The notes under the pieces were generated by a model. The model did no database searches. It was not told where the DNA came from and was given only the letters and a program-made list of their open reading frames with translations. A DNA stretch of 64,000 nucleotides. Source: Halochromatium roseum (lineage in GTDB: Bacteria; Pseudomonadota; Gammaproteobacteria; Chromatiales; Chromatiaceae). The stretch is taken from the NCBI RefSeq assembly GCF_016653315.1, contig NZ_NHSH01000057.1, positions 141,747 to 205,746 of the forward strand. Direction: 5' to 3'. The translations under genes and the position numbers were made by a program. Shown one piece after another: positions 37,121 to 46,900 of the stretch (the first letter of the stretch is position 1; each line of letters begins with the position of its first letter).

Positions 37121-37673
37121 GTCTTGTGCTGCGTAGAAAGGTACCTGCGCGTGCCAGACGTCATGGGGAGGAGCAGCATAAGACAGGGTGAGCGTCGGCC
37201 CGAGCGAATCGCGATGGTCCGAGCGAGGTCAAAGGTTACTGGCTCCGGAGGTTGACGCTACACCAGCTCGCGAAGCCGATCACCCCGCACTTGGGGACTG
37301 ACCCGATGCACGAGGCGTAAGGCCAGCCAACAGTATGGCGCATCGCCAAGCCAATTGTGACACCGGTTATGACACGCGTTGTAACACTCGGTCGCAATTT
37401 CCGACTCCCCACTGGTTTTCAACGAGCATCGGCGTGTCGCCGGTGACTCGACAGGGTGACTGGTGCACTGCGCCAGACACCATAGGTTAATTGAAAGCGC
37501 GTGCCTAAGGCATGCCACGGGTTCGATAATGGACTGTTCAGCGCGAACGCCGCGCGGGCAGATCAACCCGGGCTCCTGGGTGCGGCGGCACATGAAGCCG
37601 CTCGCGCGCGCCGCCACAACCGAGCTTATCGGCGGTGAAGCGTGCCTCGCGCCAAGGCGAGAGATCCACAACG
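37121..37673 (+). promoter_or_regulatory. rluC-rne intergenic region and probable rne leader
   Basis: A 553-base gap separates the divergent rluC and rne starts. It is less GC-rich than its surroundings in the middle and has no credible gene. E. coli rne has a leader of about 360 bases that mediates autoregulation by RNase E; the length here is compatible with the same arrangement. I could not fix a promoter by consensus. A 12-bp triple repeat lies at 37356-37391. Confidence 0.45.
37356..37391 (+). repeat. Three 12-bp tandem repeats upstream of rne
   Basis: The three units read TGTGACACCGGT, TATGACACGCGT and TGTAACACTCGG, with consensus TRTRACACNCGK. A period slightly over one helical turn on an AT-richer background could be a protein-binding array, or simply slippage. 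Confidence 0.6.
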
Positions 37674-40600
37674 ATGAAAAGAATGTTGATCAATGCAACT
37701 CAGCCTGAGGAGTTGCGGGTGGCCATCGTCGACGGTCAACAATTGTACAACCTAGATATCGAGAGTGCAGGACGCGAACAGAAAAAGGCCAACATCTACA
37801 AAGGCACCATCACTCGCGTAGAGCCTAGCCTTGAGGCGGCCTTCGTCGACTACGGCTCAGATCGTCACGGATTTCTGCCATTGAAGGAGATCGCGCGCAG
37901 CTATTTCCGGCAAGATGCACCCAAGCCTGGCACGCGCGCCAGCATCAAGGAACTGATCAAGGAAGGCCAGCAAGTTATGGTGCAGATCGACAAGGAGGAG
38001 CGCGGCAACAAGGGCGCGGCCTTGACCACCTTCATCTCCCTGGCCGGCCGTTACCTGGTCTTGATGCCGAACAACCCGCGTGCCGGCGGCGTCTCGCGTC
38101 GCATCGAGGGCAACGACCGTTCCGACCTGCGCGAGGTACTGAGTCAGCTTGAGCTGCCCGAGGACATGGGCCTGATCGTGCGCACCGCGGGGGTCGGCAA
38201 GAACGCCGAGGAGTTGCAGTGGGATCTCAACTACCTGCTGCAGCTCTGGGACGCGATCAAGACCTCTGGTGAAGCGCGCAAGGCGCCCTTTTTGATCTAT
38301 CAAGAGAGCGATGTCATCATTCGCTCGATGCGCGACCATCTGCGCGTGGATATCGGCGAGATCGTTGTCGACGACGCCAAGGTGTATGAGAAGGCTGAAG
38401 CCTTCATGCGCCAGGTGATGCCGAATAACCTGAAAAAGCTACGGCTGTATCTGGACGAGGTGCCGTTGTTCACGCGTTATCAGATCGAGAGCCAGATCGA
38501 GTCGGTGTTCCAACGCGAGGTCCGGCTGCCCTCCGGTGGCTCGCTCGTCATCGATCAAGGCGAAGCGCTGACGGCCGTCGACATCAACTCCGCGCGCGCC
38601 ACCAAAGGCGCCGATATCGAGGAGACAGCACTCAATACCAACCTAGAGGCGGCCGACGAGATCGCCCGTCAACTCCGCCTGCGCGACCTCGGCGGCCTGT
38701 TCGTGATCGATTTCATCGATATGACGCCGGCGAAGAATCAGCGCGAGGTCGAGAATCGCCTGCGCGACGCCCTCAAGCATGATCGTGCCCGGGTTCAGGT
38801 GGCGCGGATCTCGCGCTTTGGCCTGCTGGAGATGTCGCGACAGCGTCTGCGCCCGTCGCTTGGTGAGTCGAGCCAGCTGGTGTGTCCACGCTGCAAGGGC
38901 CAGGGCACTATCCGCGGCGTCGAGTCGTTGGCCCTCTCGGTGCTGCGGATCGTCGAGGAAGAGGCGATGAAGGACCGCACCTCACGCATCATCGCGCAGC
39001 TGCCGGTTGAGGTCGCGACCTTCCTGTTGAACGAGAAGCGCCGCCAGATCCTACAGATCGAGGAGCGCCAGAAGGTCGATGTGGTGCTGATCCCGAACCG
39101 GCACCTGGAGACACCGGACTATGAGATCGAGCGCATCCGCGCTCAGGACACGGAGCGCCTCGCCGATAACGAGATGAGCTACGACCTGACCGCACAGCCA
39201 GCGCAGGCTGAGCCAACCTTTGCGCGGCCGCATATCATCCCGCGTCCGGAAGAGCCCGCGGTGAAGGCCTTGGCCCCCTCGATGCCGGCACCGCAGCGGC
39301 CTGAACGACAGGATGATGAGCAGCCCCCGAGGCTAGCGACCGCGGCCGACAGTGCAAGCGAGCAAGGGCGGCGCACCGAGAGCGTACTCAAGCGGATCTG
39401 GTCAACACTCTTCGCGTTGCCGAATGATCAGCCGGGCGACGCATCGGCAGACCATCACGCTGGCACTCGATCAGAACAGGCGGCGGGCAGCGGTCCGCGA
39501 GCCCATCGGTCCGGCTCGTCGGACGCAAAAAGCCCGCGCTCTGATCGCGGACGCAGCGGCAGCGACCCAGGCAGTCGTAGCCAACGTGGCGAGCGCCGTT
39601 CGCGTCGTTCGAACGCGGCTAGCCAAGATCGTGCAGGGCTGAACGAGACGGTTGCAGCTAAGGACACAGACAGCACGACTAGCCCGGCCACCGAGAACGA
39701 CAGCAGCTCACAGCGTTCCAAAGAGGAGCAACCGCAGACCGCTGCAAACGGCAACGCGCAGAGTACAGGTCAGTCGCGACGCAATAGCTCTCGCCGCGGT
39801 TCACGGGGTGGTCGCGGTCGGCGGAATCAACCGAGTACCGACAGCTCAAGCGCAGCAATCGACGAGGCGAGCAACAGCGCGACCACGACCGACGAACAGT
39901 CGCCGTCAGCCAACGCAAAGCGCGCTGCGGTGCCAGTCTCCTCATCCAGGGCGCTGGTCGCGAGTGAATCGAGCGCTAACGCGGACGAGGCCCCAAAAGG
40001 CCGCAAGCCCCCGGTTGCGGAAGAAGCGAATGCTGACCAGGGGGGGTCCAGTGCTCGCTCGGCTGTTCAGTGTGCTGAGGAGAGCGCCGAGGAGAGCGCT
40101 AAGGAAGCAAGCCTAGAGTCGGGTCCAGAGGATGGCGACGCAAAGCCTTCGAGCCGAACACGATCAAGCCGACGTCGTCGTGGTGGGCGAGGCCGTCGGC
40201 GCACTGAAGCCAACGGCAATGCGAGCGAGCAGCAAGAAGCGCCGGCTTCGGCAGCAAGCAGCGAAGCGGCGATCGAATCAGCGCCTGCCTCCATCCCTCA
40301 GCCGAGCGCAACATCCGCGGCGGCATCCGAGGTGGCCCTGGTCCGGGCCGACGACGGACCTGCGAGACGAGCAAAGCGCGACGACGCGGGGCCGGATGAG
40401 GCCGTCCACGGCGGACAAGATCACTCTGAAAGGGCATCAGTGAAACCGACCGCTCCGACGGACGATGCGCCTCAAGCACCGGGATCACCGGGATCACCGG
40501 GACATGATGATTCCCGCGCCCTGGCTCGGACCGAGCCGAAGCCGACAAAACCAAGCGCCGAGGCAGCTAGCAGCCCAGTCACTGCGCCTAGCCCTCCCCT

Positions 40601-40925
40601 CTCTGCAGCATCCGCAGCTTCGCTTCAACCCGCTTCAGCTCAGCCGGCTTCAGCTCAGCCGGCTCCAACTCAACAGGTTCCCGTTCAATCAGCCCCCGCG
40701 CCACAGACCTTTGTCGCGCCAGCCCCCGAGGCCAAGATCCAGGCTTCGCCAGCGGCCACATCGGCATCCGAGAGCAAAACTCAGTCCGCTCCTGATGTCA
40801 CATCGGCACCCGAGAACAAGACCCCGGCTCCTGTGCCTGCCGCAGCGCCATCTCCCAAAGCCAGCGCAGCGTCTCCGACATCGAACGATGCTTCCGGCCA
40901 GCCATCCAATCCAGCCGGGCAATGA
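37674..40925 (+). CDS. rne: Ribonuclease E
   Basis: This is the essential endoribonuclease and degradosome scaffold, 1083 residues. The start [17 protein letters not shown] is identical in form to E. coli. The catalytic half has the S1 domain ([24 protein letters not shown]), the DNase-I-like metal site around [14 protein letters not shown] and DFIDM, and the zinc-link CPRCKGQG at about residue 405. The C-terminal half from about 520 is disordered. It is rich in Arg/Ser/Gly (possible RNA-binding [26 protein letters not shown]) and ends with Ala/Pro/Gln repeats such as [12 protein letters not shown]. The frame has an in-frame extension to 37635 that is probably not translated. Confidence 0.96.
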   Translation: MKRMLINATQPEELRVAIVDGQQLYNLDIESAGREQKKANIYKGTITRVEPSLEAAFVDYGSDRHGFLPLKEIARSYFRQDAPKPGTRASIKELIKEGQQVMVQIDKEERGNKGAALTTFISLAGRYLVLMPNNPRAGGVSRRIEGNDRSDLREVLSQLELPEDMGLIVRTAGVGKNAEELQWDLNYLLQLWDAIKTSGEARKAPFLIYQESDVIIRSMRDHLRVDIGEIVVDDAKVYEKAEAFMRQVMPNNLKKLRLYLDEVPLFTRYQIESQIESVFQREVRLPSGGSLVIDQGEALTAVDINSARATKGADIEETALNTNLEAADEIARQLRLRDLGGLFVIDFIDMTPAKNQREVENRLRDALKHDRARVQVARISRFGLLEMSRQRLRPSLGESSQLVCPRCKGQGTIRGVESLALSVLRIVEEEAMKDRTSRIIAQLPVEVATFLLNEKRRQILQIEERQKVDVVLIPNRHLETPDYEIERIRAQDTERLADNEMSYDLTAQPAQAEPTFARPHIIPRPEEPAVKALAPSMPAPQRPERQDDEQPPRLATAADSASEQGRRTESVLKRIWSTLFALPNDQPGDASADHHAGTRSEQAAGSGPRAHRSGSSDAKSPRSDRGRSGSDPGSRSQRGERRSRRSNAASQDRAGLNETVAAKDTDSTTSPATENDSSSQRSKEEQPQTAANGNAQSTGQSRRNSSRRGSRGGRGRRNQPSTDSSSAAIDEASNSATTTDEQSPSANAKRAAVPVSSSRALVASESSANADEAPKGRKPPVAEEANADQGGSSARSAVQCAEESAEESAKEASLESGPEDGDAKPSSRTRSSRRRRGGRGRRRTEANGNASEQQEAPASAASSEAAIESAPASIPQPSATSAAASEVALVRADDGPARRAKRDDAGPDEAVHGGQDHSERASVKPTAPTDDAPQAPGSPGSPGHDDSRALARTEPKPTKPSAEAASSPVTAPSPPLSAASAASLQPASAQPASAQPAPTQQVPVQSAPAPQTFVAPAPEAKIQASPAATSASESKTQSAPDVTSAPENKTPAPVPAAAPSPKASAASPTSNDASGQPSNPAGQ

Positions 40926-40964
40926 GCGCCGCCCCTTCCAACGCAGAGGCTGATCTCGGCAGTC

Positions 40965-42170
40965 ATGTTTGAGCTTTTCCTGATCTCAGCCAAGCGATTC
41001 GTCGGCCTGGTTGTCTCGAGTCTGACGACCTCTGCGGACGGCCGCGCAGCATTGCGACCACGACGGATCTTGATCATGCTCGGCTTCTTGCCTGTGTTTG
41101 CGCTCGGTCAGGCACTTCATTGGCTCGGTTTTCTGCTGGATGATCTGTTCTTCCGCGGCTGGCGCCGGGTGCAGGTCGAGGCACCGGTCTTCGTGCTCGG
41201 CGTCCCGCGCAGTGGCACCACGCGTCTACACCAGGTACTGGCCCAGGATGAGCAGTTCACCACATTCCGCACCTGGGAATGCCTGTTCGCCCCATCGGTC
41301 ACCCAGCGCCTGTTCTTCCTCGAGCTTGCGCGAGCCGATCGGGCCGTCGGCGCCCCAATCGCGCGTCTGCTGCGCAAGATCGAGCGGCGGGTCTTCTCCG
41401 GGCTCGATGATGTCCACCCGATGGGGCTGACGACCCCTGAAGAGGACTACTTCGCGCTGATGCCGGTCCTCTCCTGCTTTATCCTCGCGTTGCCCTTCCC
41501 CAACTTCGAGCACATTTGGCGCGTCGGTCGCTTCGATGCCGATCTGGAGCCGGCCGAGCGCAAGCGCCTGCTCGCTTTCTACGAGGCCTGTCTCAAGCGC
41601 CATCTGTACGTGCATGGTGCCGGAAAGCGCCTGTTGTCGAAGAACGCGGCCTTTGCACCCTTGGCACAGAGTCTCGCGCAGCGCTTCCCAGACGCCCGCT
41701 TCATCGTTAGTCTACGCGATCCGCTGGAGACCGTGCCGTCTCAGCTCAGTTCGATTGGCCCAGGACTGGCCTTCTTTGGCGTGCCGGCCGATAGTGAGCC
41801 GGTGCGTCAGCGACTCACCGCTCAGCTTGCCTTTTACTATGAGAATCTTGGTCGACTGCGCGAACAGCTCCCCGAGTCGCAACATGCAGCGCTTGGCATG
41901 CAAGACTTACGCAGTGGCCTCGGCGTGACCTTAAAGGCTGTCTACAACCGCTTTGGACTGCCCGTGTCGGCCGCCTTTGGGCAGGTGCTCGAGCACGAAG
42001 ACGGCCAGTCTCGCAGCTACAAGAGCAGCCATCATTACAGTCTCGAGCAGTTCGGCCTCACCCGCGCAACCGTCTCGGAGCGATTCGCCGCCGCTTATCG
42101 TCATCCGGTGCTCGCGCCGGTAGCCGCTGCGCAACCTGCTGTGCTAGAAACCCGGTCCGCGTCATGCTGA
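40965..42170 (+). CDS. PAPS-dependent sulfotransferase family protein
   Basis: The 401-residue protein has the 5'-phosphosulfate-binding loop VFVLGVPRSGTTRLHQVL and the 3'-phosphate-binding motif ARFIVSLRDPLETVPSQL. An N-terminal hydrophobic segment (RILIMLGFLPVFALGQALHWLGFLLDDLFF) suggests membrane attachment. The acceptor is unknown; the adjacent glycosyltransferase suggests a glycolipid or polysaccharide. Its stop overlaps the GT4 start by 7 bases. It lies 39 bases downstream of rne. Confidence 0.87.
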   Translation: MFELFLISAKRFVGLVVSSLTTSADGRAALRPRRILIMLGFLPVFALGQALHWLGFLLDDLFFRGWRRVQVEAPVFVLGVPRSGTTRLHQVLAQDEQFTTFRTWECLFAPSVTQRLFFLELARADRAVGAPIARLLRKIERRVFSGLDDVHPMGLTTPEEDYFALMPVLSCFILALPFPNFEHIWRVGRFDADLEPAERKRLLAFYEACLKRHLYVHGAGKRLLSKNAAFAPLAQSLAQRFPDARFIVSLRDPLETVPSQLSSIGPGLAFFGVPADSEPVRQRLTAQLAFYYENLGRLREQLPESQHAALGMQDLRSGLGVTLKAVYNRFGLPVSAAFGQVLEHEDGQSRSYKSSHHYSLEQFGLTRATVSERFAAAYRHPVLAPVAAAQPAVLETRSASC

Positions 42171-43357
42171 ACTCCTCTCAGCCCCCAGCGCCAGTATCGG
42201 CCTTGGCCATCGAAGCCGATCAGGCACGAGCCACCGCCGATGCAAGGGGGCTTAGGGTCGCGATCATCTCCGACGCAGCGCCCGAGCGTAATGGTGTCGG
42301 CACCTACTATCAGGACTTGGCCGAACACCTAAAAGCAGTGGGCGCCAAGGTCGAGTTGATCTCACCACGCTTCCGCACCAGTCGCTGGTACGGTGGCCTG
42401 GCCATGCCCATGCCAGGTGATCCAACGCAGCGTTTTCTCATCCCGCAGCCGAGGCTCATCAGTCGACGGCTCAAGCGGCTCGATCCCAACGCCATTATCA
42501 TCGCCACGCCTGGCCCCTATGGCATGCTCGGCTTGATCCTAGTACGCCGCTATGGCGCTCGACTGGTAGTCGGCTTTCACACCCATTTCGAACGCCTTGC
42601 CGCGCTGAACAATCACTGGCGGCTGTTTGGCGTGCTGGCCCAGACCTACCTCAACATCTGCCATCGCGCGCTGTTTAAGGCCAGCCATCTGGTGCTCGCC
42701 AATTCTGATGAGATGCTCGACGTTGCCCGATCAATCGGGGCCTCTAAGGTCGGCCTGATGGGCACCCCGATCCCGAAGCACTTCCTCGATGTGCCGATCA
42801 GTCCGCTGCGGCCCCAGATCAAGCAGGTGCTGTTTGCCGGTCGGCTCGCCCCGGAGAAAAATCTTGGCGCCGTGGTCGAGGCGGCTGAGGCCCTGCCAAA
42901 ACTGCAGTTCCAGATCGCCGGAGATGGCCCGCTGCGAGATTGGGTTGAACAAGAGGCCGCCCGCCTGCCGAACCTCGAGTACGTTGGTTGGGTCCGACGC
43001 CAGGAGATCCTGCCCCTGATCGATCGCACCGACCTCCTGGTGCTGCCCTCGACGATCGAATCATTTGGGACCATCGCCCTCGAGGCCATGGCTCGCGGCC
43101 GCTTAGTGGTGGTCTCATCACAGTGCGGCATCCTGAGCTGGGATCATCTCAACCGCGCCCTGTTTCAAATGCGCGCCGATGAAACGCTCGCCAGCGCACT
43201 GATGCGCGTTTGCGCGCTGGATCAGGACATTCTCGAACGCAAGGCATTGCTCGGACGTGAGGCGGCGCGAGAGATCAACGATCGTAATCTACGCCACTGG
43301 ATATCGGTGCTGCGCGACCAAGACCCGCAAGGCCTCGAGCAGTATGAAGCCGATTGA
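42164..43357 (+). CDS. GT4-family glycosyltransferase
   Basis: The 397-residue GT-B enzyme has the N-terminal loop SDAAPERNGVGTYYQDLAEHLKAVGAKVELISPRF and HTHFERLAAL. The C-terminal donor half has VLFAGRLAPEKNLGAVVEAAEALP and the ESFGTIALEAMARG motif with the EX7E Glu residues (PSTIESFGTIALEAM). It resembles MgtA/SqdX-type transferases that glycosylate lipids with retained configuration. Donor and acceptor are inferred only by family. It overlaps genes on both sides. Confidence 0.9.
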   Translation: MLNSSQPPAPVSALAIEADQARATADARGLRVAIISDAAPERNGVGTYYQDLAEHLKAVGAKVELISPRFRTSRWYGGLAMPMPGDPTQRFLIPQPRLISRRLKRLDPNAIIIATPGPYGMLGLILVRRYGARLVVGFHTHFERLAALNNHWRLFGVLAQTYLNICHRALFKASHLVLANSDEMLDVARSIGASKVGLMGTPIPKHFLDVPISPLRPQIKQVLFAGRLAPEKNLGAVVEAAEALPKLQFQIAGDGPLRDWVEQEAARLPNLEYVGWVRRQEILPLIDRTDLLVLPSTIESFGTIALEAMARGRLVVVSSQCGILSWDHLNRALFQMRADETLASALMRVCALDQDILERKALLGREAAREINDRNLRHWISVLRDQDPQGLEQYEAD

Positions 43358-44096
43358 GCACTTGCCATTAGCGACGGAGGCGGCCCTACCAACGGCGTTG
43401 ATCTCTGTCCACGACCTGATGCCTGAGACCATGCCGGCAGTGCATCAGACACTGAAGCAGCTCGAACAGCATCGGCTGACACCCGTCACCTTGCTCGTCG
43501 TGCCTGGGCGTCACTGGAACCGCAGCGGGATCGAAACGTTGCGAAGCCTAGAGCGCGATGGCTACCGCCTCGCCGGTCATGGCTGGTGCCATCAGGCCGA
43601 GCGTATCGGTGGGTTCTACCACCGCCTGCACAGCCTGTTTCTGTCGCGTCGTGTCGCCGAGCATCTGGCACTGGATGAGGCTGGGATTATTGCCCTGATC
43701 AATCGCTGCTACGCCTGGTTTGGCGAGCAGGGTCTAACACCGCCAACGCTCTATGTTCCGCCGGCCTGGGCCATGGGCTGCATCTCGATCCCGCGCCTAC
43801 GCGAATCCTGTCCGTTTTCCCTTTACGAACGCTTCGATGCTGTCATCGACAGCGCTGCCGAACGGGCGCACCCTCTGCCACTCACCGGCTACGAGGCAGA
43901 CAGCGCGCTGCGTGCCCCGGTGTTGCGGCTCTGGAATCGCTGGAACTGGCGCAGTGCCCAACGCCAAGGTCTGCCCATCCGCATCGGCATCCACCCAGGT
44001 GATCTCGAGCTTCGGCTGGCCGATGATCTCAAGCGCGACCTGTCGCGATCGATCAGGCCTGTCGATTACGATAGCCTGCTCGGTGCCGCTGGCTAG
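43344..44096 (+). CDS. DUF2334 polysaccharide-deacetylase-like protein
   Basis: The 250-residue protein has the NodB-like fold of DUF2334: ALISVHDLMPETMPAVHQTLKQLEQ with the metal Asp/His, LVVPGRHW, AGHGWCHQ with the second metal site (HxxxH), PPAWAMG, and IGIHPGDLEL near the end. The ATG at 43344 overlaps the GT4 stop by 14 bases; the frame is open upstream to 43257. Deacetylation of an N-acetylated sugar intermediate is the likely reaction. Confidence 0.85.
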   Translation: MKPIEHLPLATEAALPTALISVHDLMPETMPAVHQTLKQLEQHRLTPVTLLVVPGRHWNRSGIETLRSLERDGYRLAGHGWCHQAERIGGFYHRLHSLFLSRRVAEHLALDEAGIIALINRCYAWFGEQGLTPPTLYVPPAWAMGCISIPRLRESCPFSLYERFDAVIDSAAERAHPLPLTGYEADSALRAPVLRLWNRWNWRSAQRQGLPIRIGIHPGDLELRLADDLKRDLSRSIRPVDYDSLLGAAG

Positions 44097-44228
44097 ATCA
44101 ACCAGCAAAGGCCGCCGTTGTCAGCGCCGCCAACCACCAAGATGGCCTAAGTCGTTACCCAGGTGCCACCTCCCGATCATCGTCCTGCAGCAGTGCCCAC
44201 ATCGGATAGCGGTTGATGGACAACATGT

Positions 44229-44738
44229 CTAATCCTGCACTGACTCGATCCGCTCGCGGCGAATCGCCTCCAGCAGCCCCCGCGCGGCTGCGTCGACCAT
44301 ATCGAACACGGCGTCGAAGCCATTGGCTCCGCCGTAGTAGGGATCTGGCACCTCGCGTCGCTCCAAATGTGGCGCGTAGTCCATGAACAATCGTAGCCGC
44401 TCCTCGAAGCCCTGAGGACAAAGCGCTGACAAGGCGCGGTGATTGTCCTCGTCCATTGCCAGCACATAGTCGAACCGCTCAAAGTCCTCGGCCAACGCGC
44501 GTCGCGCGCGCTGCCGCGAAAGATCGATCCCGCGCCGCCGTGCCGTCTCTCGTGCGCGCGGGTCTGGCGGCTCGCCAACGTGATAGGCGTGTGTCCCCGC
44601 CGAGTCGATCTCGATGAGATGCGACAACCCCTCCTCGATCACCAGCTTGGTGAACACCCCTTGCGCCGTGGGCGACCGGCAGATATTACCCATGCAGACG
44701 AAGAGCACCCTGATGCGACTATTAGGAATCTGATTCAT
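44229..44738 (-). CDS. Low-molecular-weight protein-tyrosine phosphatase
   Basis: The 169-residue enzyme begins with the P-loop CMGNICRS (CX5R, nucleophile Cys15, Arg21) and has the acid motif DPYYGG later. Such bacterial enzymes dephosphorylate tyrosine kinases of capsule export or arginine phosphate on proteins; no kinase is nearby. The gene sits in the conserved interval between kdsB and rne. Confidence 0.93.
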   Translation of the reverse strand: MNQIPNSRIRVLFVCMGNICRSPTAQGVFTKLVIEEGLSHLIEIDSAGTHAYHVGEPPDPRARETARRRGIDLSRQRARRALAEDFERFDYVLAMDEDNHRALSALCPQGFEERLRLFMDYAPHLERREVPDPYYGGANGFDAVFDMVDAAARGLLEAIRRERIESVQD

Positions 44739-44858
44739 CGATTTGTTACCGTATTCTTGTACTGAAGATGTGAATCGGAGCTCTTGCCCGACGGTGACTC
44801 AGGTTCGCCTGAGAGCAGACCCGGTAAGAGCGTTTGCGCCCTCGGTGCAGCACGCCCA

Positions 44859-45329
44859 TCAGCGGCGCCGAAATGGGAGCCCCTCTTGCTGACCGCGAAT
44901 ATTGACGCGATGTCGCTCGGCGCGACGACGAATATCCGCTGCGGCGTCTCTTGCAGGAACGCGGTCAGCGCCTAGGTTTGTCTGCGGCGCGATGCGCTGC
45001 TGGTGCTCGGCGCGGTCGATCGCACGCGCGTTGCGTTGTTGGAGCGCACGAAGATCCAGCTGTTGTGAGCGTTCGATGGTTTCCAGCTGCCGTTGTTGCT
45101 TGAGATCGAGCGGCGCGACGCGATTCCGATACGCTCGCTGATTCTGCTCTAGCTCGATCCAGCCGCGCGCAGCATGGCGTTCTTGCGTCGAGCCTAGGGC
45201 GTTGGCGCTATCTGATGAAACCTGCGCCACCACTGGCAATCCGTGAGCAACCAAGATCAGCAGCAGCAGACTAAAGGTGCGGCATCTTTTATCTCGGATA
45301 GCGAGATCGGACTGGCAGCCTCGAGGCAT
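44859..45329 (-). CDS. Putative secreted coiled-coil protein
   Basis: The frame from the ATG at 45329 has a signal-peptide-like start (RTFSLLLLILVAHGLPVVAQ) and then a Gln/Arg/Leu-rich helical body (LDLKQQRQLETIERSQQLDLRALQQRN), suggestive of a periplasmic coiled coil. The open frame reaches 45545; an ATG at 45425 with AGGGGGCG upstream is an alternative but places the hydrophobic stretch too far in. I do not recognise the family. Confidence 0.55.
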   Translation of the reverse strand: MPRGCQSDLAIRDKRCRTFSLLLLILVAHGLPVVAQVSSDSANALGSTQERHAARGWIELEQNQRAYRNRVAPLDLKQQRQLETIERSQQLDLRALQQRNARAIDRAEHQQRIAPQTNLGADRVPARDAAADIRRRAERHRVNIRGQQEGLPFRRR

Positions 45330-45576
45330 CGCACGCACCGCGTTGGTGCAGAAAGAGGGTCGCTTGATCCAATTCTTACCCACTCGCACCCCGTTGTTTC
45401 CGTGGTTTTCGATAACGTTTTGCATGATCGCCCCCTGCATCAGGCCCGCTCGGTCGACCGAATTTCGGGATTCGTATGCCAATACCAGATGTTGGCACTG
45501 ATGCTGCATATACTTCAGTGAGGCGGAAACCTCCCTCTCTGCCATTTCCGTCCTCTGACCTCCTCAGTGGTGAATT

Positions 45577-45604
45577 GCCCCGCGACTTCGCGGGGCATTT
45601 TTTT
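45577..45604 (+). terminator. Rho-independent terminator
   Basis: A perfect 8-bp stem, GCCCCGCG and CGCGGGGC with loop ACTT (45577-45596), is followed by seven T residues at 45598-45604. It points along the plus strand, where no coding gene lies upstream within 1.4 kb (see the finding on a possible small RNA). In the opposite direction there is no T run. Confidence 0.8.
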
Positions 45605-45630
45605 ATCCGCTAAAGCATCCATATCCTGTC

Positions 45631-45674
45631 TTGTTGACGATACAGCTTGACGATACAGCTTGTTGACGATACAG
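45631..45674 (+). repeat. Triplicated 13-bp element TTGACGATACAGC
   Basis: Two adjacent perfect copies at 45634-45659 and a third, shifted by three bases, at 45663-45674. They lie directly before the small gene at 45696. Each holds a TTGACG box like a -35 element, but a good -10 is not apparent. Confidence 0.75.
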
Positions 45675-45695
45675 AATGAATGCGCGAGACCGCTG

Positions 45696-45986
45696 ATGAC
45701 CAACGACGCCTTCAACCAACGCCTGCGCTCACTGATCGGACGCAACTGCTGCTATTTTGGCCGCGACTGCAGGATCGTCGAGATCCTGAGCGATAGCGAC
45801 AACGAGCAGGGGCATCTGGTTCTCGAGGCCTTTGACGCAGTCCCCCCGATCCAGACCGACCAGTTCGGCCAGGCGGTGTTCCGTGCTAACGAGCACATTG
45901 AGGTCCCAATCCAAGGTTCTCAGGGCGAGTTTTCAGAGGAACTGATGCATCTGCTCGACGGGCTCGAGACCGGGGCTGTGCGCTAG
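45696..45986 (+). CDS. Conserved small protein of unknown function
   Basis: The 96-residue product starts MTNDAFNQRLRSLIGRNCCYFGRDCRIVEIL and is acidic with three Cys residues near the N-terminus. The pattern looks like a small conserved gammaproteobacterial protein (GHLVLEAFDAVPPIQTDQFG, possible beta-barrel). It is convergent to kdsB. I do not recognise a named family. Confidence 0.72.
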   Translation: MTNDAFNQRLRSLIGRNCCYFGRDCRIVEILSDSDNEQGHLVLEAFDAVPPIQTDQFGQAVFRANEHIEVPIQGSQGEFSEELMHLLDGLETGAVR

Positions 45987-46087
45987 GCACTGTCATTCCA
46001 GACACTCCTACAGGCTACTAAAGAAGGGCATCCCAGGCATTCGGTGTGTGGGCGTACGCGCCCTCTCAGTCGCAACATCACATCACA

Positions 46088-46900
46088 TCACGCCTGCTCC
46101 GGCCCACGACCTCCCTCTTCGTTCGCCTCCAGCCAACGCGCGACGCGCTGGACATCATCTGGCGTGTCGACCCCTGGACCTGGCAAGGTTTTGGCCTCCG
46201 ACACATGGATGCGCTCGCCATGCCAGAGCACCCGCAGCTGCTCCAGGGATTCCGCCTGTTCAAGCGGTGACGGCGGCCAGCTGACGTAGCGCGCCAAGAA
46301 ACCGGCATGGTAGGCGTATAGCCCGATGTGGCGCAGGAAAGGCACAGCGCGCGACAGCTGCGTCTGATCGCGGAGAAATTCGTCGCGATGCCAGGGCACT
46401 GGGGCGCGGCTGAAGTACAGCGCATAGCCGTTGCAATCGGTAAGCACCTTGACCACATGCGGATCGAACAGCGAGGCAGCATCCTCGATGCGACACGCCA
46501 GGGTCGAGAGACCCGCGTCGGGATGATGGGCCAACCCACGCGCGACCTGATCGATCAGCATCGGCGAGATGCCCGGCTCATCGCCCTGCAGGTTGACGAC
46601 GATGTCCACCGTGTCCCAACCCCGAATCTCAGCAACCTCGGCGATGCGTTCCGAACCGCTGCAATGATCAGCGCGCGTCATCACCACCTCGGCGCCGAAC
46701 GCAACACAGGCCTCGGCGATGCGAGGATCATCGGTCGCGATCAGCACCTCAATGGCCGAACTGGCGCAGGCTCGCTCCCACACCCAAGCGATCAGAGGTC
46801 GCCCGCCGATCTCGATCAGCGGCTTACCCGGCAGACGGGTAGCGCCGTAGCGCGCGGGAATCACCACGCGAAAGGGCTGTTCGACAGTGTCTCTACTCAT
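46088..46900 (-). CDS. kdsB: 3-deoxy-manno-octulosonate cytidylyltransferase
   Basis: KdsB couples Kdo to CMP for lipid A core synthesis. The 270-residue protein has the nucleotide-binding start [31 protein letters not shown], the [18 protein letters not shown] segment, and [11 protein letters not shown] with metal-binding Asp. [16 protein letters not shown] is also typical. The ATG overlaps the lpxK stop by 4 bases. It is the last gene of the envelope operon. Confidence 0.96.
   Translation of the reverse strand: MSRDTVEQPFRVVIPARYGATRLPGKPLIEIGGRPLIAWVWERACASSAIEVLIATDDPRIAEACVAFGAEVVMTRADHCSGSERIAEVAEIRGWDTVDIVVNLQGDEPGISPMLIDQVARGLAHHPDAGLSTLACRIEDAASLFDPHVVKVLTDCNGYALYFSRAPVPWHRDEFLRDQTQLSRAVPFLRHIGLYAYHAGFLARYVSWPPSPLEQAESLEQLRVLWHGERIHVSEAKTLPGPGVDTPDDVQRVARWLEANEEGGRGPEQA

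Noticed and set aside
36917..37255. Plus-strand frame opposite the start of rluC
   Set aside because: It overlaps the rluC N-terminus and has random composition without a ribosome site.
46035..46060. GGGCG/CGCCC hairpin downstream of kdsB
   Set aside because: The stem is only 5 bp and no T tract follows on the minus strand.
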